Below, piece after piece: positions 1 through 12,599 of a DNA stretch of 64,000 nt. The notes beneath the pieces were generated by a model that ran no database searches, was not told the DNA's origin, and saw only the letters and a list, made by a program, of their open reading frames with translations. Made by a program: the position numbers and the translations under genes. Within the stretch, counting starts at the first letter, position 1. Every line of letters starts with the position of its first letter. The DNA is from Carya illinoinensis (taxonomy: Eukaryota > Streptophyta > Magnoliopsida > Fagales > Juglandaceae): positions 22,209,001 through 22,273,000 of the forward strand of contig NC_056757.1 in the NCBI RefSeq assembly GCF_018687715.1. Direction: 5' to 3'.

Positions 1-916
1 GTTGTTCAACTAGTGCAAAGTAGGAAGAGAATTTGTGAAAGATACTTGGACAGAAAATCTCTTTATGTCCTTGGCATATATTTTAGGAAAATTTTGTTGC
101 AACTTATATATACAACCATCTTGTTATATAAGATATATATATAACAAGATGGTACACAAGTCGCCCAATTATATGAGATATCCAAAAAAAGGTCGTGACT
201 TCACTGTAAATCATTTTGGCTCAATTTATTTATAGTCCCTTTTGCCATCTAGTTGTGTGTTTCAACATTCAATGCGTTCTTTCCGGGTGATGTAGTTCCT
301 TGTCACCATTTCAACTATCATTCCTCCCATGTTGATTCATCATGTACACAACACAAAAAGTTGGTCTTTTTACTGTCCTATAATTAAAGTAACATTCTAC
401 TCTCCAAATCCCATTCTACTCTTCATGTACCTTAAATGTTATTTGTATGCTGATAAGTTACATTTCAATTTGAGTATTGTGAATGGGATTTTAGATAGTT
501 CATATTTCCTATTAGAACACACTAAAAGGGGGTCCAATTCCAAAACATTGTTCCAAAGTATCGTAGCTCATAACATTTGTGGAAGAACACAAACCTAAGT
601 CAATTTTTAACACCTTCTTTTGATCACTATTGCGCCAATTAACCTATTCCCATATAGTAACTGCACTGCACAACCAGCCAAGAGCGTGTATTTATTCAGT
701 TATTTGCTCTTTCACCTTAATAAATCCAACTATTAACTGATTTTGTCTATTTAATGTCGGCTACCTATTTAGATCCTCGCATTTGGGTAGTTTTTATGAA
801 ATCTGTGCAACTATGCTGGTCCTACTATTGAAAGTAGGACCAGCTTATTCCATGCACACCCATTTCACGATACAACACTAACATACTCTTTTCTACTACC
901 TGGTCAGCTTCATAAG
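1..916. other. 5' noncoding part of the CACTA element
   Basis: No gene is recognisable. The stretch is AT-rich and contains one strong perfect hairpin (815-844) just before the transposase start. The short open frames here resemble no family I know and are treated as chance. Confidence 0.5.
815..844. repeat. perfect 12-bp stem hairpin upstream of the transposase
   Basis: GCTGGTCCTACT (815-826) is followed after six bases by its exact reverse complement (833-844). It lies 73 bases before the transposase ATG at 917. The position would suit the 5' leader or promoter of the gene; any role is inference. Confidence 0.7.
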
Positions 917-3900
917 ATGGATAAGGCTTGGATGCATATTGAAGATAGATTGCATTCCACTGAGTATGCTGAAGGGGTTAGACAATTCCTCTCTATGGTG
1001 TTAGCCCACACTCCTAACACTGATCAGATTAGGTGTCCATGTAGAAGATGTCGGAATAGAGCTTTCCACTCCATTCGTATAGTCGAGGATCATTTGTTCT
1101 TCAGAGGTATTGATCCAACTTATACGGAATGGATATTCCATGGAGAAGATGGCCCTTTCCTTTCTGCTGCACTCTCTGCCGATGAAGAAGCTGATACATC
1201 TTCTAACAATGATTATATTGATGATCCAGAAGAGATGTTTGATGACATCCGCCATGGGTCCTATATGGATCATCATTCTACTAATGAGGGATACATAGAG
1301 GCAGATGATCAAGATCAGACCTTTGATGGTCGAACTAACTTTAATTTTGAGGAGTTGGTAGCTGATGCACGACACCCACTTTATCCTTCATGTACTAAGT
1401 TCTCAAAGCTATCATTCATCATCAAGCTTCTTCACATAAAGAGCATTGGTGGTTGGACCGTGAAGTCCTTCGATATGGTCATAAAGCTATTGCAAGAGGC
1501 ATTTCCAGATGCCTCTTTCTCTGACTCATATAACGATTCCCGTCGCTTGGAGCGTGGATTGGGATTTAGTTACGAGAAGATACATGTCTGCCCAAATGAT
1601 TGTGCGTTGTTTTGGAAGGAAAATGCATCGTTAGATGAATGCCCTAAATGTAAAGCTTCTAGGTGGGAACAAAGCACAATTCACCAACGAAGGTTACCAA
1701 AAAAAGTTCTCCGATATTTCCCCCTGAAGCCACAATTGCAGAGGCTTTATATGTCAAAGAAGACAGCCCAGGCCATGAGATGGCATGTAGAAGGCCGTGT
1801 TGAAGATCCTACATGCATGCGACATCCATCAGATTCTAGGGTTTGGAAGGACTTTGATAACAAACATGAGAGAATTTCCGAAGATCCTTGAAATGTTAGA
1901 CTTGGTTTGGCAAGTGATGGGTTTAACCCATTCAATAACATGAGTAGGCAGTACAGCATTTGGCCGGTCCTGCTTGTGCCTTACAACTTGCCGCCTTGGG
2001 CATGTATGAAAGATCCATACACTATGTTATCGTTGCTAATCCCTGGTCCAAAGTCACCAGGTAATGATATTGATGTGTTCTTGCGTCCTCTCTTTGAAGA
2101 GTTGAAGGAGTTATGGATAGAGGGTATTCGTACCTATGATGCGTACAGTGGGCAAGACTTTAAGTTGCATGTAGCTCTACTTTGGACTATCAATGACTTC
2201 CCCGTATATGCCAATCTTTCCGGTTGGAGCACGAAGGGCAAGTTGGCATGCCCGTATTGTACATCTGACACAAATTCTCAATGGTTGGTATATGGCCGCA
2301 AACATTGCTATATGGGTCATCGACGATGGTTGCCCCTAGATCACATTTGGAGACGCAAGAAAAATGCTTTTAATGGGTATGAAGAGCACCAACTCCAACC
2401 ATCAAGGGTCGAGGGAGAAGAATTGCTAGAACAATTAAGTTAGGTGTCACATTTTCAGTTTGGTAAATCTTCTTCGAAAAGGAAACGAACGCCCAATCAT
2501 CTAAATTGGACAAAAAAATACATAATTTTTTAGCTTCCCTACTGGTTATCCTTGGGTTTGAGACATAACCTGGACGTAATGCATATTGAAAAAAACATAT
2601 ACGATAATGTGTTGGGAACTTTGTTGAACATTGAAGGGAAAACTAAGGACTCTACCAATGCACGTAGGGATTTGGCAAATCTTGGGATAAGGAAAGAATT
2701 GCATTTACAACATGATGGCGAGTTTGAAAGAATGGGTCTTGGTTGCTACATGTTAAATTTAAATGACCAAAGGGCTTTTTGTGCATGGATGTCAAAAGTA
2801 AAATTCCCTGATGGGTTTGCATCGAATATTGCCCGGTGTGTCAATGCTACTGAGGGAAAGATCAGTGGAATGAAGAGCCATGACTGTCATGTCTTTATGC
2901 AACAACTATTGCCAGTTGTTATAGGTGGGTTCTTACGGGCCAATGTGCGTCAAGCCTTAATAGAGTTGAGTGCATTCTTCAAAGAATTATGTTCCTAAAC
3001 TTTGAACTTATCAGTGTTGCATCACCTTCAAGCTAATATTCCCATCATTCTTTGCAAAATAGAAATGATTTTTCCTCCAGCTTTTTTTGATATCATGGTA
3101 CACCTTTCTATTCACTTGCCAGAAGAGGCTCTACTAGCAGGACCCATGCAATACAAATGGATGTATCCTTTTGAGAGGTATTTAGGAAAGTTCAAGTGGT
3201 ACGTCTGAAACAGAGTCCGACCTGAAGGCTCAATTGCTGAGGCATATGTGCATCTCGAGTGCCTCACATTTTGCTCTATGTACCTTCATGATATAGAAAC
3301 TAAATATAATCGAGAGGAACGCAATACTGATGTATCCATTGAGTCGCCTGAGTCAGGAAATGCTGCAAGTTTATCTATTTTCTCACAAAAGGTTAGGCCA
3401 TTTGGGACTGCGTACTCACATAAATTAGCCGACACACTAATGGTCAAGGCCCGATGGTATATACTTAATAATTGCCCGGAGGTTGAGCAATACATTGAGT
3501 AAGTACATCAATCTTGAATTACTTACTTTAGTAATTGATACCTAATGTTACCACTCTCCATTGTAACAATTCCATGTTGAGTTTCATAGGGATCACTATA
3601 ACAAGATGAAAGAAGAGGACCCTCATAACATCGACCGTAGGCACCAGAGTCAATTTCATGCATGGTTTAGAGCACGCGTAAGATTTTATCTCCTGGATAT
3701 TGCTTTATATAGCTACATTTATACGTAATATTATTGATTTAAATTAAAAAAAATCTGATTTTCCTTTTTCTGTCCATTTCAACCATAGATTCGAGAGAAA
3801 CGTGCAGTGGCTCCAACGACGATTTCTGATGAGTTATATGCATTAGCATGTAGACCAGAACCAATGGTCATATCTTATGCAGGATGCATAATGAATGGTG

Positions 3901-4352
3901 TTCGATTCCATATGAAGGAGTGAGAAAGGCATCGCCGCACTCAAAACTGCGGGGTGGTGGTTCATGGAGAGCATCAGGGATCCCCTTGTGACTTCTACGG
4001 TGTGTTGCATGATATAATAGAAATAAGCTACATGGGTTGGCGCAAGGTTTATCTATTTCAATGCACTTGGTATGACGTTGGTGACCCGAGAAGGGGGATA
4101 CGTGTCAGGGACCACTTAACCATAGTGAATACGGATAGGCAATGGTATAAAGATGAGCCCTTCGCACTTGCGTGCCAAGCAATGCAAGTATTTTATCTAC
4201 CTGATCCGATCTTGGGAGGAAGTTGGAATGTCATGCAAAAGGTTACAAGTAGGAATGTTTATAACATTCGCACAATGGCCCAAGTTGCGGAGATGCTGGA
4301 TGATGATGAGTCATCAGGGGATGACCTTGATGTCGATGAGGGGGGAATTTGA
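917..4352 (+). pseudogene. CACTA TNP2-type transposase, three exons, six in-frame stops
   Basis: Catalytic transposase of the CACTA element. The model is exons 917-3498, 3590-3677 and 3789-4352, with GT-AG introns and phases that join exactly (GA|G at the first junction). Exon 1 begins with a transposase-associated domain (about residues 3-75, with a CPCRRCRNR cysteine motif). It continues into the Tnp2 family core (CPNDCALFW, CPKCKASRW, ASDGFNPF, CPYCTSDTNS, LDVMHIEKN) and then a DUF4218 region (HLPEEALLAGP, YPFERYLG). Exon 3 carries DUF4216 (CDFYGVLHDIIEI, VYLFQCTWYD). The frame is never shifted but is stopped at 1889 (TGA), 2441 (TAG), 2531 (TAG), 2996 (TAA), 3206 (TGA) and 3921 (TGA), so it cannot make full-length protein. 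An acidic open frame (4349-4597) after the last stop may be the shifted C-terminus. Confidence 0.87.
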
Positions 4353-4597
4353 ACAACTATCCCCCTAGTCTTGCTGTCGATGAAGCCATGCCCGATCCAC
4401 CTAATCGAGTCGATGAGGAGCATTTGGCCGTTGCTCCAACTTCCATCTCGCCTCGCGGCCCGTTCCAACCAGTTGACGATGAAGCAACACTGAACGACAT
4501 AAGTTCCAATGATAACTCCGATAACGACACCACCCATCAGCCCACTGGGGAGATAGATGATGATGATGGTAATGTAGAAATGGTTGTGAGTTTGTAA
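4349..4597 (+). pseudogene. possible acidic C-terminal tail of the transposase, shifted frame
   Basis: An 82-residue open frame overlaps the end of the transposase frame. It is rich in Asp, Glu and Pro with a DNDT/DDDDG tail, as is common at the C-terminus of TNP2 proteins. It lies in another frame from exon 3, so either a frameshift or an unseen splice would be needed to join it. It has no independent family match. Confidence 0.35.
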
Positions 4598-4604
4598 CCT
4601 TCAA

Positions 4605-7600
4605 GTTGAAAAGCTGAAAATAGAGTTGTCATTCTAATCAATTCGATAATCTGTTTTCCCAATCCTACCAAACTATTTGCCCACTGCGTGTATGTGGAAG
4701 CAAGGTGAAATTATTGTATTTTGGCATTTATTGAGGATTTTAGAGGGTGAATATACTTGTTAAATTATTCATGGAAGTAGAGAGTAACTCATAGTGGAAC
4801 TCCTTATTGTGTGTAGATTAAGTGCTTGCACTTTAAAGCTAATGTGGTATACGCTAAAACAGCTCGTGCCAATGGTAGGGATTTGTCACATAATGAATGG
4901 TTGGATCTCCTTTGAACTGCCACCCAGTGATGGGTTTCTGGGGTGACAACACTATATATATTTAAATGTGCTTAATTATATACAATCAATGCACAATGAA
5001 CTGAGTACTCTAAATTTTGTAACTCATAAGCTTGTGCTATCTTCTAACAATGTTGGTTGCTCGTTTGGAATGTATCAATTTCAGTGCAATCTGTTTGTAG
5101 GCTACATATATCATACTGAGCTCAATTGCTTGATGTTTGTTGCAGAGAATAGTCCAATTGTTATATATTTGACTAATCAATAAAACTTGTCAGTTTTTTC
5201 CTCTAACATATAGTGGAAAGTGCAATAAGACCAACTGGGATTTTTGTCCACAAAGATTTCGAAGGTTATTATGGTCAACTATGGTAGGGATAAAGCCATT
5301 ACTCCCATAAAAACTTCTGCAAATAAAATATAGGGTATATAAACTAAATAACATCAGAGAATTATAACAAAATGGTGAATTAATTTCTTGGCTGACTTCC
5401 ATGTGCAGGACCTATCAGCGGTTGGAATATCCTTGGTCATAACCAAACCACTTTCTCCCAGATGGATGCAACAAGGTCTCTCTTCAAGCAAGTATTTTTG
5501 TTAGACTAACACAAGATGGGTGTGTTTTCCTATTCATTTTCTCCCCTGAAAGAAATAAGAAATTAAAAACTGAAATAACACACCCATCTAGAAATCCATT
5601 TTGCCTTAATAACCTAAATTGGTAGATTTATTGAAATGGCATAAACACAGCTTTTGACTCCTTCCACTGATAGAGGATTAAGAATTGATGCATAATGATT
5701 ATATAGATGGCAATGATATATCTCAGCTCCAGTGAAAAAGGAAGACAGCAACTTTAAATAAATGGTTGCTGTCTCTAATTTCTGGTACTGGAAATTAGAG
5801 ACATGTTAAATTTAAGGTAGCTTTGTATAGCTACCACTCATTAATCTGTATGGATAGAAGTTCATGGTAAACTGCATAAGGATGACATATGTGGTATGTG
5901 ATCAGTAGTAGTGTTGAGTAACATAGATGTTAAAATGCATACCAATGTAGTTGTACTGTCCAGTGGGAGAAGGAAGCATTGGGGTGTGAACAATTGGTGC
6001 AGGAAATGTTATGCAAGTACTCACAAAAAGTTGACATGTATGCACAATGGATGGGTTCTTAATCCACCTACTATATGATGGGGACTAAGTGCACTAATTG
6101 GCAAATCTATGTCAGATGACCATTTAAAATCAGACATTTAGGTTAAATGGATAAACATAACAGTTATGTTTTATGGATGAATACGTTAACATGATAGAGC
6201 AAATTTGTAGATATTTTGAGGCTTTGAGGGTAAAAGCTAATAATTAAGGCAACAGATTTGTTAAAGTAAAACTGTAATTACCTCCTAGTTAATTGATTAA
6301 GTCTTTTAGATAGAGTACTCTAAAAGACTAACAACATGAAGGCAGTGATGAGATGCTTTCATATCTAAGATCAACTGACAACATGAAAGCATATGATGAG
6401 ATGCAGAGACCAGATTGCATGATCTGGTTGAACAATATATTGCGGGCTCAGCTCGTTTTCCTTGCCTACATTTTCAATATATCTATCAGCATTAAGATCA
6501 TGAAGTTAGATTAAAAAAAATAGGATAATCTTAACGTCTTATTATTCCTGCTATACTCGGTCCAGCAAGCAGATTAGAAGATTGGGGCTATTTGGCAAGT
6601 TTTGACACTGCATGTAGCTAGTCATGATTTAGACTATCGTGAGCTTTGTTCCAGCTCTGTTTATAGACTGCTATTGAGGATTTTGTCCAGGAAAAGAAAG
6701 GAGTTAGGCTTATGACTAATAAACAGAGTAACAGTACATTAATAAAAGTCCTTAATAGGGTTAAATTTCATGTTGAGCTTCATACTTTAATTTAGGACAG
6801 GAAATGTGAAGTTAACCCAACAATTGATAAAGGGGCATTTAACATAGCAGGAATATTCCACTTCTTTTTAAGTGATTGGATCTGGAAATACAATTCCTTG
6901 ACAAATTCAAGTATGAGAAGATATAAAGTATGAGAAGTGTGGAAGAGACACCTCTGTTTTACCTAAGTCAGAGTTTGTAAAATAAAGATGTGCAAACGCT
7001 ACCTATCACCTCTGAAAGTTTAGAAACCTGGGTTAAAGATGTCTAATTTGTATAAATAATGTCTCTATACAAATTCACTAACACTACTAGGCAGAGAAAT
7101 AAACAAATAAATTCGCAGAAATTCCTCAATGTAAAGAATTTGAAAGTGGCAATTAATGAAGACTTATAAAGTTGCAGCAATTTATTTAAGATGACACATA
7201 TGCAGCATTGTAGTTGTTGGAATTAAGTTTTAAACCATTTACAAGCGGATAACCATTTATAAAGATTGAGAAATAAATAACTTCCAGGCCGCTATATTTA
7301 ACACACGGGCTAACAATCAATGAAGTTCAAAATTGGTATGATGGAGGCGGGAGAAGTTTTTAATAAAGGGCGGGATAGGAAATTCTGGAGGCTGATTTAG
7401 GCTGGGAAGTGGCGCCTCTGGTGGGGGCCACAGCACAGCTAATGTGCAGAGTTGTACTGAAGAAGTTGACAGCTGGATATTTGGTAGATATGAGAAGATC
7501 TCTAGTGACTATCGAGGTTAAACTACGCCTACAAGCTGCCTCAGTTCAAGTACATGCACAGATAACACATTTGTATTTCCTTTGAAAGAGCTGAAAGGCT

Positions 7601-8940
7601 GATACAGTATTTTGCACTTCTTGAAGCTGTAAGTATTCAAGAAGACAGAGGGTTTCCTCTTCAATTTGAAGCTGCTCATGGGTGATCAAAGGTGTGCAAA
7701 GCTCTACTCTTCACCTCTGCTGCCCAACCCAGAGCTACAAGTAGGTACACCTTCTATATGACTAGTCTGTATGTGATTCTCCCCCTGATAAAGGCGTCTT
7801 AAGCAGTCTGAAGCATAAATCCTTCATTCCATTTATGCTTGTTTTGGGTAGGTCTAATACAACCTGATGGATTTTTCACTGAAGAACACAAACGCTTGGT
7901 TTAGGCAACCTTAACCAAGGTTAAAATTTCCTGCTCTAAAAAGTTGAAGTTTTCAACTTAGGTGTACAAATGTGCATGCTAGATGAGATGTGTAACGTCG
8001 TGAAGTTAAATTTGGATTCAGTCTTGCTATCATATATATTTTTTATTTGTATACTGAAAAATGGTTGTTTAAGTTACATATGTTGTAGTCTGGAAAACAG
8101 TCTATTAAATATTTTGTATGAACTCCTCCCTCTGCCATTGGTAAAGAAGGCTGGGAGTTAGTTAAACTAAGGACTGGTTATAAGGGGTTTGATCGAGTCT
8201 CCTGTTAAGCTTTGTTGGTTTTCAAGGTTAGGCTAGGATGTTGGCCCTGATCTTGTCCTCTCATAATTGAATAATTAGAAGCCGTTAGCACAGATTCTAG
8301 TTTACATGTATACTATTAGACATGTAAAACTTATACTATTCCTATTAGATGGATGTATTACTAAAACAAACCTACAGGAAGGTTGTTGCAATACAATGAC
8401 GCAGCGTCACCATTTGCCAAAGATCAAACTACTGACTCCAATGTAGTATAACAACTGGTAATATCAATATTGAAGTATATATATCAGTTAGAAATAAACA
8501 CCCTTAGAACTTTTGAAATTGGTTAATTTGGTCAGCAGTTAGTATGCATTGTTTGAATTATATTCAAAGTTGTGATGGTTCCTGGGCCTAAAGTATTTCA
8601 CAGTTCTTAAAGCTAAGTTTCAAAGCAAACTCCCTAAGATGTGTTATTTTAAAGGATTGGGAAGCAGGGTCTCGGTGTTCCTTAGCCAGTTTGAATTAGG
8701 GAAAGCCCTAAATGATGGGGTTAAAAACAGGACAATAAGTTCCAAGGTTCTGATGTGATTTATCTGGCCATAAAACATGTGTGTAAATTATAATGCCACC
8801 AACTAGATAAATGTCAACCTTTCTCTACTAGTAACATGCTATTGAGAGGTAAAAATAGCTACATTTTGTTAAACAAAGCAATCTTTTTCCTGTTTGCAGG
8901 CTAAAGAAGCAGTAGGTATTTCCACCCACCAGCACAGCCA
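4605..8940. other. intergenic spacer of the CACTA element, hairpin-rich
   Basis: About 4.3 kb without a recognisable gene, between the two transposon genes. It contains several perfect short inverted repeats: 5514-5526/5577-5589; 5743-5752/5765-5774 overlapping 5771-5782/5791-5802; 6300-6310/6319-6329; 7045-7054/7066-7075; 7811-7820/7831-7840. It also has a short direct repeat (around 6332 and 6379). Probably introns or untranslated leader of the second gene plus spacer. Confidence 0.5.
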
Positions 8941-8943
8941 AAG

Positions 8944-10788
8944 ATGAGGAGATCAATAAAGTTTCAAGGGGGGCGAGTCAGACATGGAAGGTCTGAGATA
9001 TGCCGCAACCAAGAGCGAGAAGCAGAGGCACCGGATCCGAGAACCATGTTGCGGGACGAGCCGGAACCAAATGATTCAACTGATGATGTAGGAGGGGCGG
9101 GGACAGAAGGGGCATTGGGTGGAGCAAAGGTTGAAGAGGTTGTTGTCCCTAATACAGGTATGCCTAACAAATATCCAGTTATGTGCTTGAGCAGAATAAC
9201 GTATTGGTAAATTCAGCATGTGTAGATACAAGTACTTTAATGTGTGCACTTGGGTAGCAATAATTGATATATATTGATTGAATTTACACTCAATTTGATG
9301 TCTTGATGTAGAACCACCTACTAAGAAAAGAGGTCGAGGACCAGCGAAGGGCGCGTTATTTGAAAGAATGAGGAAAGTGGGTAAGATACCTCTGGTTATA
9401 CAAGATGGTCATCGAGGGCCATCTTGTGAGAATGCATGCTTATTCACTGGATGACTAACGGAGATAATTAAAGTACATGCCGACATGAGGCATGCTAGTT
9501 GGAGTCATGTACCTGAAGACGAGAAGACAGAGCTGATAGACCGTGTTAGGGTAGGTCTTTTTACCTATTGATAACAAACTTAATAAGCTGGTATATATAT
9601 TCAGTTGGCGTAAATACACTGTGTATTATTCATATATATAACCCAGGTCTATTTTTGTATATCTCGCAGGTAGATTTTGTTCTTGATTGGAGTAGAGACA
9701 ACCATCGTGAGATGGTTTCTACGCATTTGGCAGATAAGTACAATGCTTATCATTATGTACTACATAAAATTTATTTAAAATATGCATCACATCAAGAGGC
9801 CCTACGTGGTGGGATGGACAAGGTGGAGAAATCTGTATGGGAAAAGCTATGTGAATATTGGGCAAGTGCAGCATTCAAGGTAGACCAGTTTGGGATTTTA
9901 TTAGATGCATTAAGAAGTTAGTTAAAATGCCTCTTTTAAGAAAATGGTCTTACTGCACTTCTGTTACTTAGTAGGTTTGAACCCTAATGGTCTTTGCCTA
10001 ATATAAAATTCAAGTAAGACACTATTTATAAATTAAATACTAATTAATTGGAAACAAATGTAGGAGAAGTCCATGAGAAACAGTTCAAATAGACAAAAAT
10101 TGAAGGTCAAGCATACTGGTGGCTGCAAATCCTTTATACGCATTTTAGAGGAGAAGGTTTGTAATTAAGCAAGGGGTATAACATAATCAGTTAATGAGTA
10201 AAATATGTATCTAACTTTTGATGTAATTGTGTGTTTCAGCGGGAGGCAGCACTGAATATGGTTGCCTTCTATAGGGAAACACATTGGTCAACCCAGAAGG
10301 GTAAATTCATCAATGCAGCCACTGAACATAATTACGTAAGAGAGTTCCTAATTTCATTTTATATTTAAATGGTCAGGTGAGGGTGTTTAACAGTTAGGTG
10401 ATTTGTCATGTATTGAATTTTTTAGAATCTTATGATGGAGAGGTTAGCTGAAAAGGAATTTGAGGAGGATATTGAAGAGGCAGCTGAGAGTGTGTTCAAA
10501 GAGGTATTGGGAAACAGACCTGGATATGCAGTAGGGAGGTGTCACATGGTGATTCCGGACCCATCTCCTTCAATGAAGAATAGTAGGGCATATATTCGTC
10601 TGTCGGAGGAGAATGCATGGAACAAGATTGAGGCAGAAATGTACAAGGCAAAACTAGACACTATGCTGGGTGATATTGCAGAGTTGAGAAAGAATTGCTC
10701 AGAGCATGAGAAGCTCTTAATGAGCTATCGGAACACTGACTTACCCGATGGTAGTGAGTCTCATAGAGAGACTCAGAGAGATGATTAG
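8944..10788 (+). pseudogene. TNPA-like CACTA protein (Ptta/En/Spm family), six exons, one stop
   Basis: Second CACTA protein, in En/Spm a DNA-binding partner that recognises subterminal repeats. Six exons with GT-AG borders and consistent phase: 8944-9157, 9312-9550, 9670-9879, 10064-10156, 10240-10335 and 10426-10788, giving 404 codons. The protein has a basic N-terminus and a KKRGRGPAKG basic patch. The conserved family core follows (VDFVLDWSRDNHREMV, KYNAYHYVLHK, VWEKLCEYWAS, KHTGGCKSF, YRETHWSTQKGKFIN), then the VLGNRPGYAVG motif and a helical, charged C-terminus. A single in-frame TGA at 9452-9454 (FTG-stop-LTE) interrupts exon 2. TGG to TGA is the simplest origin, because a Trp is usual there. 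Otherwise the structure is strikingly well preserved compared with the transposase upstream. Confidence 0.82.
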
Positions 10789-12571
10789 TTTTCTCACACT
10801 ATTGGGAACTTTTTTGTGGATGGCCTTTTTGTGGGGTATATTTTTGTGGAGGGCCAGTTTGACATGCCCAATTTTTGGTGGATAGGGGTTCAATGTCATG
10901 TAGATATGTGTTGGCCATGGACTTATGTCATTACTTAGGTTATTTTGGTAACTTATGCAACTATAGTTAGGGTGGATATGTATTAACGACTGCAGCAAGA
11001 AAAGTAAAATGATGGCTTATATTTTTGATGAGTTTTTACTAAGAGAATGAAAGCGTAAGTACTGAAATTACTTCAAGTTATGATGGATAATGTTTATTTT
11101 TGGATTATGTGTGTTAGGCTGCAAATACAAAAGCATCCATGTTGATTAAACTCTTTTGAAAAATACAGGTTAGCAGAATGAGAAGACTGATTTCAGTGCA
11201 TATGGATGGAGGATGTTGGTTGCAGTAATTGGTTTCATGATAAAGCACATAACCAGTGAAAAAGGTAATTACTAGGGGTGTATTTCTTCAATAGTAAGGG
11301 AAATAAATAAAAGTAGTTGCAAAATCTAAATTTGCAAGAGAACTACCTATTTAATATCCACAAGTCAATATCTATATTCACACACACCCTCAATTGCCTA
11401 CACCTCTGATTCAGGTTTTAATAAACTAAACAGAGGGTATTAGATAAGGTGCAGTCTTGGAATTCACACTAAGTAGTTAGAAGATAAGGAAACCCACTTC
11501 TTATTTTATATGTTAAATAAGAAACCGGGTCTCTCTAACTCTAATGCAATTAGGTCAGGACACTGGTCTGAGTATGTCCTTGGAATATATCAAAGCTATA
11601 TGTTCTGCTTAGTGCGATTTAAATGTGTCTCACATGAACCAAAATAGTTGTGTAACACAATTATAGTATCCAAGAGACAGATGTGGTATCTATGTTAATA
11701 ACGATTGGATAATCAGCAGTCTTAAGTATTGATACATGTAAATAATTAGATATAAAGGCCCAATTGAACAGAGTGGGTCAATGATAGGATAGATATTTTG
11801 GTTCCCCATTAGTATGAGGTTTTATACTAACATAAAATATTATTGGTATGGTAGATGGTAAGTCTTAGTATAGAGCTCTTAAAATTGTTTTTAGGAGATT
11901 GGTACGCTACTGGAAAAATTTTGATTGGGCTCCTTCTTTTGGGATATATACACGTACGTATGTCTAAAGGCTATAGATTGTAATGACACTATAGCAAATG
12001 CTATAAACACAGCAGCCAATTAACTGCAAGATTTGCAATAGCATGGACTCCTGAATGTTAGGTATATAGTAATAATTCCATGTGAATACAGAAATACAAC
12101 ATGATGGCATTTTCCTTCCAATGCTGCAACTTATAGGTAGAATTTTAATATTTAAATCTGTATATGCTCTTGATCTAATTAATTATGTACAAGAATGCTG
12201 GTACCAATTAGTATAAAAGCAAGCTACCATTTAATGAATGTCATACCATGAATGAATTCTGTTATTTGCTGACATAGTTCTTTTTGTCTAATTATCAGGA
12301 AATCATTTACCAATATGCTGTGTGGAAACAGGGACTAGAATCAGATTGTAAGGTCAAACACTACTGTCAGCAAGACGCCCTTTTAATTATTTTAGTAAAC
12401 TATCATATATGGCCCTCTTGGTTATCATTGATGCTGTTGGAGAGGGAATATGTGTTTCATCATGTATGTAAGGGTATTTGAGTTGCAAACATATATACGG
12501 TTCATGGCCTTTAACTAATTGATTAATATATAATGTTAGAAGATTTGTATATATAATGTTGTTTCAATGAG

Positions 12572-12599
12572 TGTCCAAGGATTATATAATCCTTGGACA
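12572..12599. repeat. perfect 28-bp palindrome
   Basis: TGTCCAAGGATTAT is followed directly by its reverse complement with no loop. It lies in the 3' noncoding part of the CACTA element. Confidence 0.75.
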
